Numbered from the stretch's first letter, positions 51,455 to 60,305 are shown. The stretch is DNA of 64,000 nt from Micromonospora sp. LH3U1 (GCF_028475105.1 NZ_CP116936.1:1364001-1428000), one strand, 5' to 3'. Program-made: numbers and translations. The notes: a model not told the origin generated them from the letters alone.

Positions 51455-52504
51455 GTGACGGACATCTCGGACACCCTGGCCAGCATGCCCAGCTCGGTCG
51501 ATCCCGAGCCGACCGGCGTCGAGCTGGAACAGACCCTCTTCGAGGTCAAACGCGTGATCGTCGGGCAGGATCGCCTCGTCGAACGCCTGCTCACCGCTTT
51601 GATCGCCAACGGGCACTGCCTCCTGGAGGGTGTCCCCGGCGTGGCCAAGACCCTGGCCGCGCAGACCCTCGCCACCGTGGTCGGCGGCACCTTCTCGCGA
51701 ATCCAGTTCACCCCGGACCTGGTGCCCTCCGACATCGTCGGCACCCGGATCTACCGGGCCTCGAAGGAGACCTTCGACATCGAGCTGGGTCCGATCATGG
51801 CCAACCTGGTGCTGGCTGACGAGATCAACCGTGCCCCGGCGAAGGTCCAGTCGGCGCTGCTGGAGGCGATGGCCGAACGGCAGGTCTCGATCGGCGGGCG
51901 CAGCTGGCCGGTCCCGCAGCCGTTTCTGGTGCTGGCCACCCAGAACCCGATCGAGTCCGAGGGGGTCTACCAGCTCCCGGAGGCACAGCGCGACCGGTTC
52001 CTGATGAAGGTGGTGGTCGACTACCCCAGCGACGCCGACGAACTGGCCATCCTCTACCGGATGAGCACCGACCGGCCGAGCCCGCGCCGGGTGCTCGACG
52101 CGCAGCGGCTGCGGGACCTCCAGATTCACGCCGAGAGGATCTTCGTCCACCACGCGTTGGCCGAGTACGTGGTGCGGCTGATCCTCGCCACCCGTGACCC
52201 GGGCCGGTTCGGGCTGCCGGAGATCGCCCCGCTGTTGGCGTACGGGGCCAGCCCCCGGGCGACCCTGGGCCTGGTCGCGGCCGCCCGGGCGCAGGCCCTG
52301 CTGCGCGGGCGGGAGTACGTGCTGCCCGAGGACATCCGGGATCTGGCCGTCGACGTCCTCGCCCACCGGCTGGTGCTCTCCTTCGACGCGGTGGCCGACG
52401 GGGTGTCAGCCGAGAGCGTCGTGCGACGGCTCGTCGACGCGGTGCCACCGCCCAGGCTGGCCAGCGGACACCCGCTACAGGCGCCGGATCTGGCGGCGGC
52501 ATGA
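51455..52504 (+). CDS. MoxR-family AAA+ ATPase
   Basis: 349 residues from GTG 51455 (MTDISDTLASMPSSVDPEPT), with AGGGAAG upstream. The frame is open to 51191 only through repeat I and non-coding-looking sequence. Walker A GVPGVAKT, Walker B LADEINRAP, sensor-1 LATQNPIESEGVYQLPEAQ and arginine-finger region are present. MoxR ATPases work as chaperones with DUF58 and VWA partners, and all three are encoded here as an overlapping operon. Confidence 0.93.
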   Translation: MTDISDTLASMPSSVDPEPTGVELEQTLFEVKRVIVGQDRLVERLLTALIANGHCLLEGVPGVAKTLAAQTLATVVGGTFSRIQFTPDLVPSDIVGTRIYRASKETFDIELGPIMANLVLADEINRAPAKVQSALLEAMAERQVSIGGRSWPVPQPFLVLATQNPIESEGVYQLPEAQRDRFLMKVVVDYPSDADELAILYRMSTDRPSPRRVLDAQRLRDLQIHAERIFVHHALAEYVVRLILATRDPGRFGLPEIAPLLAYGASPRATLGLVAAARAQALLRGREYVLPEDIRDLAVDVLAHRLVLSFDAVADGVSAESVVRRLVDAVPPPRLASGHPLQAPDLAAA

Positions 52505-53526
52505 GACGCGTGCACGTCGCGCCGGCCGCCGCGCCCGGCGACCCCGGCCTGGCCGAGCTGGCGCCGGACCAGCGGCTGCGCCGCCTGGAACTGACCGTCA
52601 CGCGCCGACTGAATGGTCTGCTGCACGGCCAGTACCGCGGCCTGCTGCCCGGACCGGGCAGTGAACCCGCCGGCAGCCGCGAGTACCGGCCGGGCGAGGA
52701 CGAGGTCCGACGGATGGACTGGGCGGTGACAGCTCGCACCGCCGTGCCGCACGTCCGTCAGGTCGACGCCGACCGGGAACTGACCACCTGGCTGCTGGTC
52801 GACGGCAGCGCCAGCATGGAGTTCGGCACCGCCGAGTTGGACAAGCGGGAACTGGCGGTGGCCGCGGTCGCGGCGGTCGGCTTCCTGACCGCGGGCGTCG
52901 GCAATCGTCTGGGCGCCCAGGTGCTGCGGGCCGACGGGGTACGCCGCTTTCCGGCCCGCAGCGGGCGTACCCATCTGCTTGCTCTGCTTCGCACGCTGCT
53001 CGCCGCCCCGCGCGCGACCGCGCCCGACGGTCGACCTGGGCGCGTGCCGGCGGCCGCGCCGCCGGATCTGACGGACGGGCTCGACGCGCTGCACCGGGTC
53101 GCCAACCGGCGCGGGTTGGTCGTGGTGGTCTCCGACTACCTCGACGGCCTGCCCGACGATCCCGGCCAACCAGCGCCCTGGGAGCGGACCCTGCGTCGGC
53201 TGGCCGCCCGGCACCAGGTGCTGGCGATCGAGGTGACCGACCCGCGTGAGCTGGAGCTACCGGACGTCGGCCTGATCACGCTCGTCGACCCGGAGACCGG
53301 GCAACGCCGCGAGGTGTGCACATCGGACCGTCGGCTGCGCGAGCGGTACGCCGAGGCCGCCGCCGCCCAGCGGGATCAGGTCCACGAGGCGTTGCGCCGC
53401 AGCGGAGCCACCCACCTGGCGCTGCGCACCGACGGGGACTGGAGCGCGGACATCGTCCGGCACGTACACGCCCAACGTCGGCTGGCCGCCGCGCCGGTCG
53501 GCCAGCCACGGGGAGGTGCCGCGTGA
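52501..53526 (+). CDS. DUF58 domain protein
   Basis: 341 residues; the start overlaps the MoxR stop by four bases (ATGA). The DUF58 signature GSREYRPGEDEVRRMDWAVTAR is followed by a VWA-like fold (TWLLVDGSASMEFG). Cytoplasmic, without the membrane anchors some DUF58 proteins have. Presumed partner of the MoxR ATPase. The start of the next gene overlaps its stop (GTGA). Confidence 0.93.
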   Translation: MRRVHVAPAAAPGDPGLAELAPDQRLRRLELTVTRRLNGLLHGQYRGLLPGPGSEPAGSREYRPGEDEVRRMDWAVTARTAVPHVRQVDADRELTTWLLVDGSASMEFGTAELDKRELAVAAVAAVGFLTAGVGNRLGAQVLRADGVRRFPARSGRTHLLALLRTLLAAPRATAPDGRPGRVPAAAPPDLTDGLDALHRVANRRGLVVVVSDYLDGLPDDPGQPAPWERTLRRLAARHQVLAIEVTDPRELELPDVGLITLVDPETGQRREVCTSDRRLRERYAEAAAAQRDQVHEALRRSGATHLALRTDGDWSADIVRHVHAQRRLAAAPVGQPRGGAA

Positions 53527-54482
53527 TCTGGCAGTCGCCACTGCGACTCTGGCTGCTGCTCGGCGTGCTCGTCCTGGTCGTCGCGTACCTGGTCATGCAG
53601 CGCGGACGCAGCCGGTACGCGGTCCGCTTCACCAACCTGCGGCTCCTGGACCGGGTGGCGCCGGAACGGCCCGCCTGGCGTCGACACGTACCCGCCGGGC
53701 TCTTCCTGGCCATGCTGGCGCTGCTCGTGGTCGGTTTCGCCCGCCCCAGCGCCGAGGTCCGGGTGCCCCGGGAACGTGCCACGGTGATGGTGGCGGTGGA
53801 CGTCTCCACGTCGATGCTCGCCACCGACGTGGAACCGGACCGGTTGGCCGCGGCGAAGCAGGCGGCTCGGCGCTTCGTCGAGGGCCTGCCCGACGAGTTC
53901 AACGTCGGTCTCGTCGCGTTCGCCGGCAGCGCCGCCGTGCTGGTGCCGCCGGGCACCGACCGGGACGCCCTCGACGAGGGGATCGACCGGCTCGCCGAGG
54001 GGATTACCGGCGTGCAGGGCACCGCGATCGGCGAGGCCATCAACACCTCACTCGGCGCGGTCAAGAGCCTGGACAGCGAGGCCGCGAAGGAGACGCCGCC
54101 GGCCCGGATCATCCTGCTCTCCGACGGCGCCAACACCTCCGGGATGGACCCGATGGAGGCGGCGGCGGAGGCGGTGAAGGCGGAGGTGCCGGTGCACGCC
54201 ATCTCCTTCGGAACACCGTCCGGGTTCGTGGACCGCGGTGGACGGCCCATCCAGGTGCCGGTCGACGGGCAGACCCTCAAGGCGGTCGCCGAGGAGACCG
54301 GCGGCATGTTCCACGAGGCCAGCACCAACGACGAGCTGCGCGCGGTCTACGACGACATCGGCAGCTCGGTCGGCTACCGCACCGAGCGGCAGGACATCTC
54401 GGCCCGGTTCATCGGCCTTGGCCTGGTGTTCGCGATGGGTGCCGCCGCCGGTTCGATGCGCTGGTTCTCCCGGCTGCCCTGA
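53523..54482 (+). CDS. von Willebrand factor A domain membrane protein
   Basis: 319 residues from GTG 53523, behind GGGGAGGTG. Membrane helices at about 7-25, 58-75 and near the C terminus (FIGLGLVFAMGAAAGSM) surround a VWA domain with an intact metal site (VAVDVSTSMLATDV, then GTAIGEAI and LLSDGANTSGMD). BatA-like. Third gene of the MoxR operon, likely exposed to the periplasm-equivalent space. Confidence 0.92.
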   Translation: MIWQSPLRLWLLLGVLVLVVAYLVMQRGRSRYAVRFTNLRLLDRVAPERPAWRRHVPAGLFLAMLALLVVGFARPSAEVRVPRERATVMVAVDVSTSMLATDVEPDRLAAAKQAARRFVEGLPDEFNVGLVAFAGSAAVLVPPGTDRDALDEGIDRLAEGITGVQGTAIGEAINTSLGAVKSLDSEAAKETPPARIILLSDGANTSGMDPMEAAAEAVKAEVPVHAISFGTPSGFVDRGGRPIQVPVDGQTLKAVAEETGGMFHEASTNDELRAVYDDIGSSVGYRTERQDISARFIGLGLVFAMGAAAGSMRWFSRLP

Positions 54483-54520
54483 CCGCCGCACACAACCGAC
54501 GTCGACCGTGAGGAGTACGC

Positions 54521-55375
54521 ATGGCAGTGCAGACCGGACTGGGCGAACCGCGCGGGCCCTGGTTCATCTCACCGGAACTCGACCCGGACGGGCGCGGGTG
54601 GTGGGACACGCCCGAGCGTGACCCGGGCGGGCGACGGCCCCGACGGCTGCTCGCCGCGCTGGCGGTGGTGGCGGTCTCCGCCGTCTCGGGCGCCGTCGCC
54701 GGTGGCGTGGTGGCCGGCCGGGACGGGGCTCCGGGCCCGGCCGCGGCGTCCGCCGCTCCGGTGCCGGCCGAGTTGGTCACCGCGGCCGCGCGGACCGTAC
54801 CCGGGGTGGTGTCGGTGCTGGCCGGAGGCGGAACCGGCGGCTCCGCGACCGGCTCGGGCTTTGCCGTGGACGACCAGCAGCACCTGATCACCAACGATCA
54901 CATCCTGGCCAAGGGGGGTGGCGGGCCGGTGACCGTGGAGCTGCCCGACGGCCGACGGTTCGCCGCCGAGGTGGTCGGACGGGAACCGCGCAGCGACCTG
55001 GCGGTGCTGAAGGTGCCGGCATCGGCCGGTCTCACCCCGTTGCCGATGGCCAAGCCAGGTGCGACCCGGGTCGGTGAGCCGGTGCTCGCGGTGGGCTCAC
55101 CGCTCGGTCTGGCCGGGACGGTCACCGCGGGCATCGTCAGCGCGTTGGACCGCGAGGTGCGGCTGGGCAACAACCGGCACAGTGCGGTGCAGACCGACGC
55201 GTCCATCAACCCCGGCAACTCGGGTGGGCCACTGGTCAACGCCCGGGGGGAGGTGGTCGGGGTGAACACCGCCATCGCCACCATCGACGGAAACGGTTCG
55301 ATCGGCATCGGATTCGCCATCCCGATCGACCAGGTGCAGCAGACCGCCGACACGATCATCGGCAAGGGTGGCTGA
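54521..55375 (+). CDS. HtrA-like membrane-anchored serine protease without PDZ domain
   Basis: 284 residues: a short cytoplasmic segment, one membrane helix (about 43-66) and a trypsin-like S1C domain. Catalytic His in LITNDHILA, Asp in PRSDLAVLKV and Ser in NPGNSGGPLVN are present. The chain ends soon after the protease domain, so the usual PDZ domain is missing. Lies 38 bases after the VWA gene on the same strand, possibly the same transcript, and may perform envelope protein quality control. Confidence 0.92.
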   Translation: MAVQTGLGEPRGPWFISPELDPDGRGWWDTPERDPGGRRPRRLLAALAVVAVSAVSGAVAGGVVAGRDGAPGPAAASAAPVPAELVTAAARTVPGVVSVLAGGGTGGSATGSGFAVDDQQHLITNDHILAKGGGGPVTVELPDGRRFAAEVVGREPRSDLAVLKVPASAGLTPLPMAKPGATRVGEPVLAVGSPLGLAGTVTAGIVSALDREVRLGNNRHSAVQTDASINPGNSGGPLVNARGEVVGVNTAIATIDGNGSIGIGFAIPIDQVQQTADTIIGKGG

Positions 55376-55449
55376 GCTGCTCGAACGGCCTGGCAGCGGG
55401 CAGTGACAACGCTGCCTCTGTCAGATATCCGGCCCCGCAGCATCGGGCC

Positions 55450-55782
55450 ATGGAAATATTACGCTGGGTATGGATACTGGCGGAGGTGGAGCGTCCTCTT
55501 CTCACGGTCCTCCTGCTGGTGGGCCTGATCATCGGATGTGCAGTGGGGTCGGCGTACGCCCGGGCACGACGCGGGTGGAACGATTACCAGACCGTCAAGA
55601 AATCGGTGCCGGGCGCCCGTCGAGGCGCCTGGTCGCTGATCCGTGGGGTCACCGTGAAAGCCGGGGTGATCGCGCTGCTGCTCTTCGGCGCGGTCGCGTA
55701 CGCGGCGGTCGGCTCCGACAAAGAGACCGCCGGACCGGCGCCCAGCCAGTCCCCGACGCAGAGTGAGCCCCCGCACCGATGA
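55450..55782 (+). CDS. small hypothetical membrane protein
   Basis: 110 residues, two membrane helices (about 16-36, LLTVLLLVGLIIGCAVGSAY, and 68-88), a basic loop between them and a Ser/Pro/Gln-rich tail. No known domain. It may belong to the upstream transcript. Confidence 0.65.
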   Translation: MEILRWVWILAEVERPLLTVLLLVGLIIGCAVGSAYARARRGWNDYQTVKKSVPGARRGAWSLIRGVTVKAGVIALLLFGAVAYAAVGSDKETAGPAPSQSPTQSEPPHR

Positions 55783-55853
55783 CCCCCTCCGCGGGTGAGC
55801 CCCGCCTCAGATAGCGAGGTTCTCCGCGCGAACGGGGCCACTCCAAACCGCCG

Positions 55854-55930
55854 CGCCGATCTTGCAGTTTCGGTCGCCGAACTGCGTGGAATGCCCCTTA
55901 CGTCGAGGCAGCAATCGCACGATCGCGGGG
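55854..55930 (+). repeat. intergenic repeat E (77 bp)
   Basis: Starts CGCCGATCTTGCAGTTTCGG and ends ACGATCGCGGGG. Its sequence aligns over the full 77 bases with the reverse complement of repeat F (56523-56599), with roughly 80-85% identity by eye. Its own stem is decayed at the right end, but 55855-55869 also pairs with 55951-55965 (14 of 15). It lies upstream of the arfB-like gene. Confidence 0.85.
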
Positions 55931-56029
55931 CTCACTTGGTAGCCCACCGCAACTGCAGGATCGGCGAGCGGGGCGGGTTGATGGACAGCCGCTCCACCTG
56001 ATGAACGGCGTTGGCGTTAGCCTCGGGGC

Positions 56030-56455
56030 GTGGACGACGGACTGCGGGTGACCGACCGGTGGGTCGTCCCCGCCGGGGAGCTGCGGGAGCGCTTCTCCCG
56101 CTCGTCGGGGCCGGGCGGGCAGGGCGTGAACACCGCGGACTCCCGGGTTGAGCTGAGCTACGACCTGGCCAACTCGCCGGCCGTGCCCGAGTGGCTGCGG
56201 CCGCGGGCGCTGGCCAGGCTGGCCAACCGCCTGGTCGACGGGGTGCTGACGATCGCCGCCAGCGAGCACCGGGCCCAGCTGGCCAATCGGGAGGCGGCCC
56301 GCGCACGGATGACCGCACTGCTGCGGGAGGCCGCCGCGCCCCCACCTCCGGCCCGCCGAGCGACCCGCCCGTCTCGTGGGGCCAAGGAACGCCGGCTGGC
56401 CGAGAAGAAACGCCAGTCCCAGCGCAAGCGCGACCGCCGCGCCGACGACGACTAG
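56030..56455 (+). CDS. arfB: ArfB-like peptidyl-tRNA hydrolase (ribosome rescue)
   Basis: 141 residues from GTG 56030. The release-factor-like catalytic motif is SRSSGPGGQGVNTADSRVEL, containing GGQ, and the C terminus is a basic tail (RGAKERRLAEKKRQSQRKRDRR) that in ArfB/YaeJ binds the empty mRNA channel of stalled ribosomes. It hydrolyses peptidyl-tRNA on non-stop ribosomes. Flanked on both sides by inverted copies E and F of the same repeat. Confidence 0.92.
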   Translation: MDDGLRVTDRWVVPAGELRERFSRSSGPGGQGVNTADSRVELSYDLANSPAVPEWLRPRALARLANRLVDGVLTIAASEHRAQLANREAARARMTALLREAAAPPPPARRATRPSRGAKERRLAEKKRQSQRKRDRRADDD

Positions 56456-56522
56456 CCCCAACGCCGTGGCGGGCGACAAAGTGCCCGTACAGGCCATACC
56501 CCCATGCCCGACGCGGGGCCAG

Positions 56523-56599
56523 CCTCGCGATCTTGCAGTTACTGCCTCGACATAGGGAACATTCCACGCATCTCGACGACCGAAACTGCAAGATCGGCG
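56523..56599 (-). repeat. intergenic repeat F (77 bp), inverted copy of E
   Basis: A perfect 13-bp end stem CGATCTTGCAGTT (56528-56540) with 56584-56596. The full element is the reverse complement of E with scattered changes, and aligns in the same orientation with reversed D. It lies in the gap between the ArfB-like gene and the convergent glycosylase-like gene. Confidence 0.88.
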
Positions 56600-56655
56600 T
56601 GGGGTGGGGTGGGGTGGGGTGGGGTGGGGTGGGGGTGAGGGTGGGGTGGGGTGGC
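56600..56655 (+). repeat. TGGGG tandem repeat
   Basis: About ten consecutive TGGGG units with small variants, next to repeat F and running up to the stop of the minus-strand glycosylase-like gene. The G strand has many G4 runs and could form a quadruplex; the minus-strand transcript is C-rich. Confidence 0.8.
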
Positions 56656-57522
56656 TTAGGCGGGGATGGCGGCGAGGAGTCGGGCGCGCAGTACAGCGGC
56701 ACGGTCGGCGAACGCGCGTTGGGCCGCTGCGTACTCCGCCCGACCCTCCGGAGTCTCCACCCGCACCGGCGGATAGCCGAGTGCGGCCAGGTCGTACGGG
56801 CTGGCCCGCATGTCCAGCGTGCGGATCTCCCGGGCCAGGTCGAACGTGTCGGCCACCAGTTCCGAGGTGACCAGCGGGGACAGCTTGTACGCCCACTTGT
56901 ACAGATCCATGTTGGCGTGCAGGCAGCCCGGCTGTTCGAGTGCGTGCTGCGACTCCCGAGTCGGGGTGAGCAGGTTCAACGGCCGGGCCGGCGGTGTGAA
57001 GAACCGGAACGCGTCGAAGTGGCTGCACCGTACGCCCCGCTCGTCGACGACCTCGGCGGTCTGCTCCGGGGTCAGCCGCAGCGGCCAGGCGTTGTGTCGC
57101 AGCTCCTCACGGGTCTGCCGGTAGACCATCGCCCACTCGTGCATCCCGAAGCAGCCGAAGTGCGGAGCCCGTCCACCGGTGGCCGCCAGTAGGGAGCGGA
57201 TCCAGGCGATCGATTCGCCGCGGCGCGCGCGTACCGCATCGGTGTCGAGGGTGACCCCGGCGGCGGTGGCGCGGTAGTCCCGGCCGAACTCGGCCGGATC
57301 GGCGTCGCGCAGCTCGACCCGGGCCCCCGGATGCCAGCGTCGTAGCTGGGCCGGGCGGTGCGAGTAGTAGGTGAACAGGAAGTCGGCCACCGGATGCCGC
57401 TCACCGCGCCGTCGGCGGGCCAGGTGCGGGGTCAACCAGACGTCCACCCGCTCCTCGTGGGCCCGCCGGCGGGCCTGCCACTGCGCCACGTCGAGCACGG
57501 CAGGGGCGAGGGCGGCGGTCAC
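56656..57522 (-). CDS. conserved protein of the family annotated 3-methyladenine DNA glycosylase
   Basis: 288 residues from GTG 57522. Characteristic actinobacterial conserved family: RRRAHEERVDVWLTPHLARR, HPVADFLFTYYSHRPAQLRRWHPG, APHFGCFGMHEWAMVYR, SHFDAFRFFTPPARPLN and EQPGCLHANMDLYKWAYKL. Homologues are commonly labelled 3-methyladenine DNA glycosylase, but I see no helix-hairpin-helix or other glycosylase motif, and the activity is unproven to my knowledge. The frame extends to 57594, but GTG 57522 starts the conserved part. Confidence 0.7.
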   Translation of the reverse strand: MTAALAPAVLDVAQWQARRRAHEERVDVWLTPHLARRRRGERHPVADFLFTYYSHRPAQLRRWHPGARVELRDADPAEFGRDYRATAAGVTLDTDAVRARRGESIAWIRSLLAATGGRAPHFGCFGMHEWAMVYRQTREELRHNAWPLRLTPEQTAEVVDERGVRCSHFDAFRFFTPPARPLNLLTPTRESQHALEQPGCLHANMDLYKWAYKLSPLVTSELVADTFDLAREIRTLDMRASPYDLAALGYPPVRVETPEGRAEYAAAQRAFADRAAVLRARLLAAIPA

Positions 57523-57556
57523 GCACCCAGGGTACGACCGCCGCCCACCCCGCCGG

Positions 57557-59095
57557 TCAGGGCATCTGCACCCGAACACCGGCCGAGAACACACCGCTGC
57601 GCAGCTCCAGCTGCTGGGGCGGGTCCCGCCCGTCGACGGTGAAGACCAGCGGGAGCACCATCCGAGTGCCCGCTGCCATCGGGTCGGCGAAGACGTCCCG
57701 ACCCAGGTTGGCCGTCCGTGTGGCCGGCTCGTCGGTGCTCACCCAGCGCCCGCCGGGCAGGTACGCCCGTTGCAGCTGGCCGTGCCAGGGCTGATGGTCG
57801 CCGGTGACGTTGCGCACGCCCACGGTGGCCTGACAGCGTCGGCCGTTCGCTGGTGCGGCACCGCCACCAGCGTTCCCGGCGGTGCCGGGCGCGCCGCAGG
57901 ACATCCGGTAGACGGTGAACTCGAACGCCGACTCGCGCAGCGGCACGCCCACCGGCCCGCTGACTCCGGTGCCGCTCCACGCGCCGCTGGTGGGCTGTTT
58001 CTGCGTGTCGATCGCCGAGACCTGCCGGGTCGCCGTCCATCCCGCGGTGCCGACGACGCCGGCCAGCACCACCACGGCCGCACCCACCAACAGCCAGACC
58101 GGCGGGGTACGCCGACGCCGCACCGTGCTCGGGGCTGCCGGGCGTGGATAGATCGTCCCGCCGCCACCGTCTGATCCGCCGCTGCTGGCCAGTGCGGCAG
58201 CCGTCACCCGACGACCGCGCCGACGACGCCACACCCACACCAGGGCGGCGCTGATGAGCAGCAGGACCGCCAGTCCGGCGAGCAGCACCGGGTACCGGCG
58301 CCAGGGCGGCGCCTCGGTGACCTCGGCTGCCGGTACTGCGGCGGCCTTCCAGGTGGCCGTGGCGCAGTCGTACGGCCGGCTGCCGTCACTGGTGAACGCG
58401 CACGCCGGCGCGGTCAGCGGTTGGCCAGGCGCGGTCGCGGCGAGCGCGGTGCCCAGCGTGGTGGTGCTGTGTGCCGGCAGCCGCAATCGCCAGGTCACCT
58501 CGGTGGTGGACCCGTCTGCTCGAGTGGACCGGCCGCCGGCGCTGATCGCGGTCGGCGACGAGCCGGGCGGCAGCTCCTGACGCACGGTGGTGTCGACCGG
58601 CGCGTTGCCCACGTTGCGCACCTGGATCCGGTACCTCGGTGCCGGGCTGCTCTCCGGGGCGACCGCCACCGTGACCTGTTGCGGGGGCGCCGACGCCGGT
58701 GGCCGGGTCGGTGGTGCCACCGCCGGTGGCGCCGAGGGCGGGGTGGGTTCGGCCACCCGCGCGACCACGGCAACGGGTGGTTGCGTGGCCTTGGCCAGCG
58801 GGGCCATCGGGACCCCGGGCGTCGCGGCGGCCGTTTGTGTCACCCCGGCCGTTGGTGGCGTGGCAGCCGTTGGCGGTGTGGCGCCCGGTGGCCGCGTGAC
58901 CGCCGGTGGTGTCGTGGCTGCCGGTGGTGTGGCTGCCGGTGGTCTTGTGGCGGCCGGTGGTCGTGTGGCGGCCGGTGGTCGTGGCGCGGCCGCCGCCTCC
59001 GGGGCCGCCGTCGGCAGGGCCGGCACGGCGGCGAGGATGCCGAGGCAGTGCACAAACACTGCGAGGGCTCTGTGGTGTCGTGTCGATGCAGGCAT
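57557..59095 (-). CDS. Pro/Ala/Thr-rich cell-surface protein with two membrane helices
   Basis: 512 residues. A signal sequence (ALAVFVHCLGILAAVPALP) is followed by a low-complexity region of PPAAT-like repeats (about 35-150), a beta-rich domain resembling conserved-repeat (DUF11-like) domains (RYRIQVRNVGNAPVDTTVRQ), a membrane helix (LLAGLAVLLLISAALVWVW) with a basic stop-transfer, a second helix (VWLLVGAAVVVLAGVVGTAG) and a C-terminal soluble domain (FTVYRMSCGAPG...LPLVFTVDGRDPPQQLELR). Function unknown; probably anchored at the cell surface. Confidence 0.8.
   Translation of the reverse strand: MPASTRHHRALAVFVHCLGILAAVPALPTAAPEAAAAPRPPAATRPPAATRPPAATPPAATTPPAVTRPPGATPPTAATPPTAGVTQTAAATPGVPMAPLAKATQPPVAVVARVAEPTPPSAPPAVAPPTRPPASAPPQQVTVAVAPESSPAPRYRIQVRNVGNAPVDTTVRQELPPGSSPTAISAGGRSTRADGSTTEVTWRLRLPAHSTTTLGTALAATAPGQPLTAPACAFTSDGSRPYDCATATWKAAAVPAAEVTEAPPWRRYPVLLAGLAVLLLISAALVWVWRRRRGRRVTAAALASSGGSDGGGGTIYPRPAAPSTVRRRRTPPVWLLVGAAVVVLAGVVGTAGWTATRQVSAIDTQKQPTSGAWSGTGVSGPVGVPLRESAFEFTVYRMSCGAPGTAGNAGGGAAPANGRRCQATVGVRNVTGDHQPWHGQLQRAYLPGGRWVSTDEPATRTANLGRDVFADPMAAGTRMVLPLVFTVDGRDPPQQLELRSGVFSAGVRVQMP
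58840..58995 (-). repeat. tandem repeat encoding PPAAT units
   Basis: Units of 15-21 bases built on GGCCGGTGGT (plus-strand reading) encode repeated Pro-Pro-Ala-Ala/Val-Thr motifs in the surface protein. Similarity between units at the DNA level suggests recent expansion. Confidence 0.75.
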
Positions 59096-59269
59096 ACGAA
59101 CGAACCTCCGGAGCCGACGCTAGGGGCGACCCGGCTCCGTGCGGGTACGAAGTCGGGAAGCGCGCCCCGCTCACCCGCAGCCCCGATAGGGTGCCGCGCG
59201 CTGACGTGTTGAGCACACCCGACGGCCGGTCCTGGCCGGTGCGGGTGTCGGCGGGGCTAGATTGGCCGG

Positions 59270-60073
59270 GTGCGTATCGCTCGTTTTGCCCATGCCAAGG
59301 GAATGTCGTTCGGTGCCGTCGAAGGCGAACCGGAGGCCGGGCCGCAGGGCCTGACCATCGCCGAGATCGAGGGTCACCCGTTCGGCAAACTGTCCTTCAC
59401 CGGGGCCCGTTGGGCCCTCTCCGACGTCCGGCTGCTCTCGCCGATCCTGCCCAGCAAGGTCGTCTGCGTCGGTCGCAACTACGCCGACCACGCCGCCGAA
59501 CTCGGCAACGAGGTGCCCAAGGAGCCGCTGCTCTTCCTCAAGCCGTCCACCTCGGTGATCGGCCCCCGCGACGCCATCCGACTGCCGATCTTCTCCAAGC
59601 AGGTCGAGCACGAGGCCGAGCTGGCGGTCGTGATCGGAGCGCCGGGCGCGCGCCGCGCCGACCGCGCCGCCGCCGAACGCGCCATCTTCGGCTACACCTG
59701 CGCCAACGACGTCACCGCTCGGGACCTCCAGCGGTCGGACGGGCAGTGGACCCGGGCCAAGGGCTTCGACTCGTTCTGCCCGATCGGCCCGTGGATCACC
59801 ACCGGTCTGGACGTCTCCGACCTGGAGATCCGGTGTGAGGTGGGTCGCAATCCAGAGGAGATGGAGGTACGCCAGCTCGGCCGGACGAAGGACATGGTCT
59901 TCGACGTGGTGGGCCTGGTGTCGTACATCTCGCACGTGATGACATTGCTGCCCGGCGACGTCGTTCTCACCGGCACTCCCGCAGGGGTTAGCCCGCTCGT
60001 CGAGGGGGATACGGTCACCGTGCGGATCGAGGGCATCGGAGAGCTCACCAACCCGGTGGTTCCCGTCGCCTGA
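59270..60073 (+). CDS. fumarylacetoacetate hydrolase family protein
   Basis: 267 residues from GTG 59270 (MRIARFAHAKGMSFGAVEGE). FAH-fold motifs: KVVCVGRNYADHAAELGNE, EPLLFLKPSTSVIGP, metal ligands in EHEAELAVVIG, YTCANDVTARDLQ, KGFDSFCPIGPWI and LLPGDVVLTGTPAGVSP. Family members hydrolyse or decarboxylate acylpyruvates and related oxo acids. Precise substrate unknown. Next on the same strand is the tRNA cluster. Confidence 0.92.
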   Translation: MRIARFAHAKGMSFGAVEGEPEAGPQGLTIAEIEGHPFGKLSFTGARWALSDVRLLSPILPSKVVCVGRNYADHAAELGNEVPKEPLLFLKPSTSVIGPRDAIRLPIFSKQVEHEAELAVVIGAPGARRADRAAAERAIFGYTCANDVTARDLQRSDGQWTRAKGFDSFCPIGPWITTGLDVSDLEIRCEVGRNPEEMEVRQLGRTKDMVFDVVGLVSYISHVMTLLPGDVVLTGTPAGVSPLVEGDTVTVRIEGIGELTNPVVPVA

Positions 60074-60126
60074 TCCGTCTGATGCCCCTGTTTCCGCAGC
60101 TCGCAGGCGGTTCGGGGGGATCGGAT

Positions 60127-60155
60127 TTGGCCTGTCGGCACCGGGAGGGTAAAGT
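60127..60155 (+). promoter_or_regulatory. promoter of tRNA-Gln
   Basis: TTGGCC (60127-60132), 17 bases, TAAAGT (60150-60155), placing the transcript start near 60161, about 20 bases before the mature tRNA. Confidence 0.55.
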
Positions 60156-60181
60156 TCACTCCCGGCACCGCAAGGGGCCAA

Positions 60182-60253
60182 TGGGGTATGGGGTAATTGG
60201 CAGCCCGACTGATTCTGGTTCAGTTAGTCTAGGTTCGAGTCCTGGTACCCCAG
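60182..60253 (+). tRNA. tRNA-Gln (anticodon CTG)
   Basis: 72 bases. Acceptor stem TGGGGTA (60182-60188) pairs with TACCCCA (60246-60252), discriminator G. The anticodon arm ACTGA/TCAGT encloses TTCTGGT, giving anticodon CTG; the T arm has GGTTCGAGTCC. CCA is not encoded. GatCAB at 4.6-8 kb is expected to amidate Glu on this tRNA. Confidence 0.95.
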
Positions 60254-60305
60254 CGCTGCTGGAATTCGCGAGAAGTCCAGACGCTGGATTCTGACGGAGT
60301 TTCGA

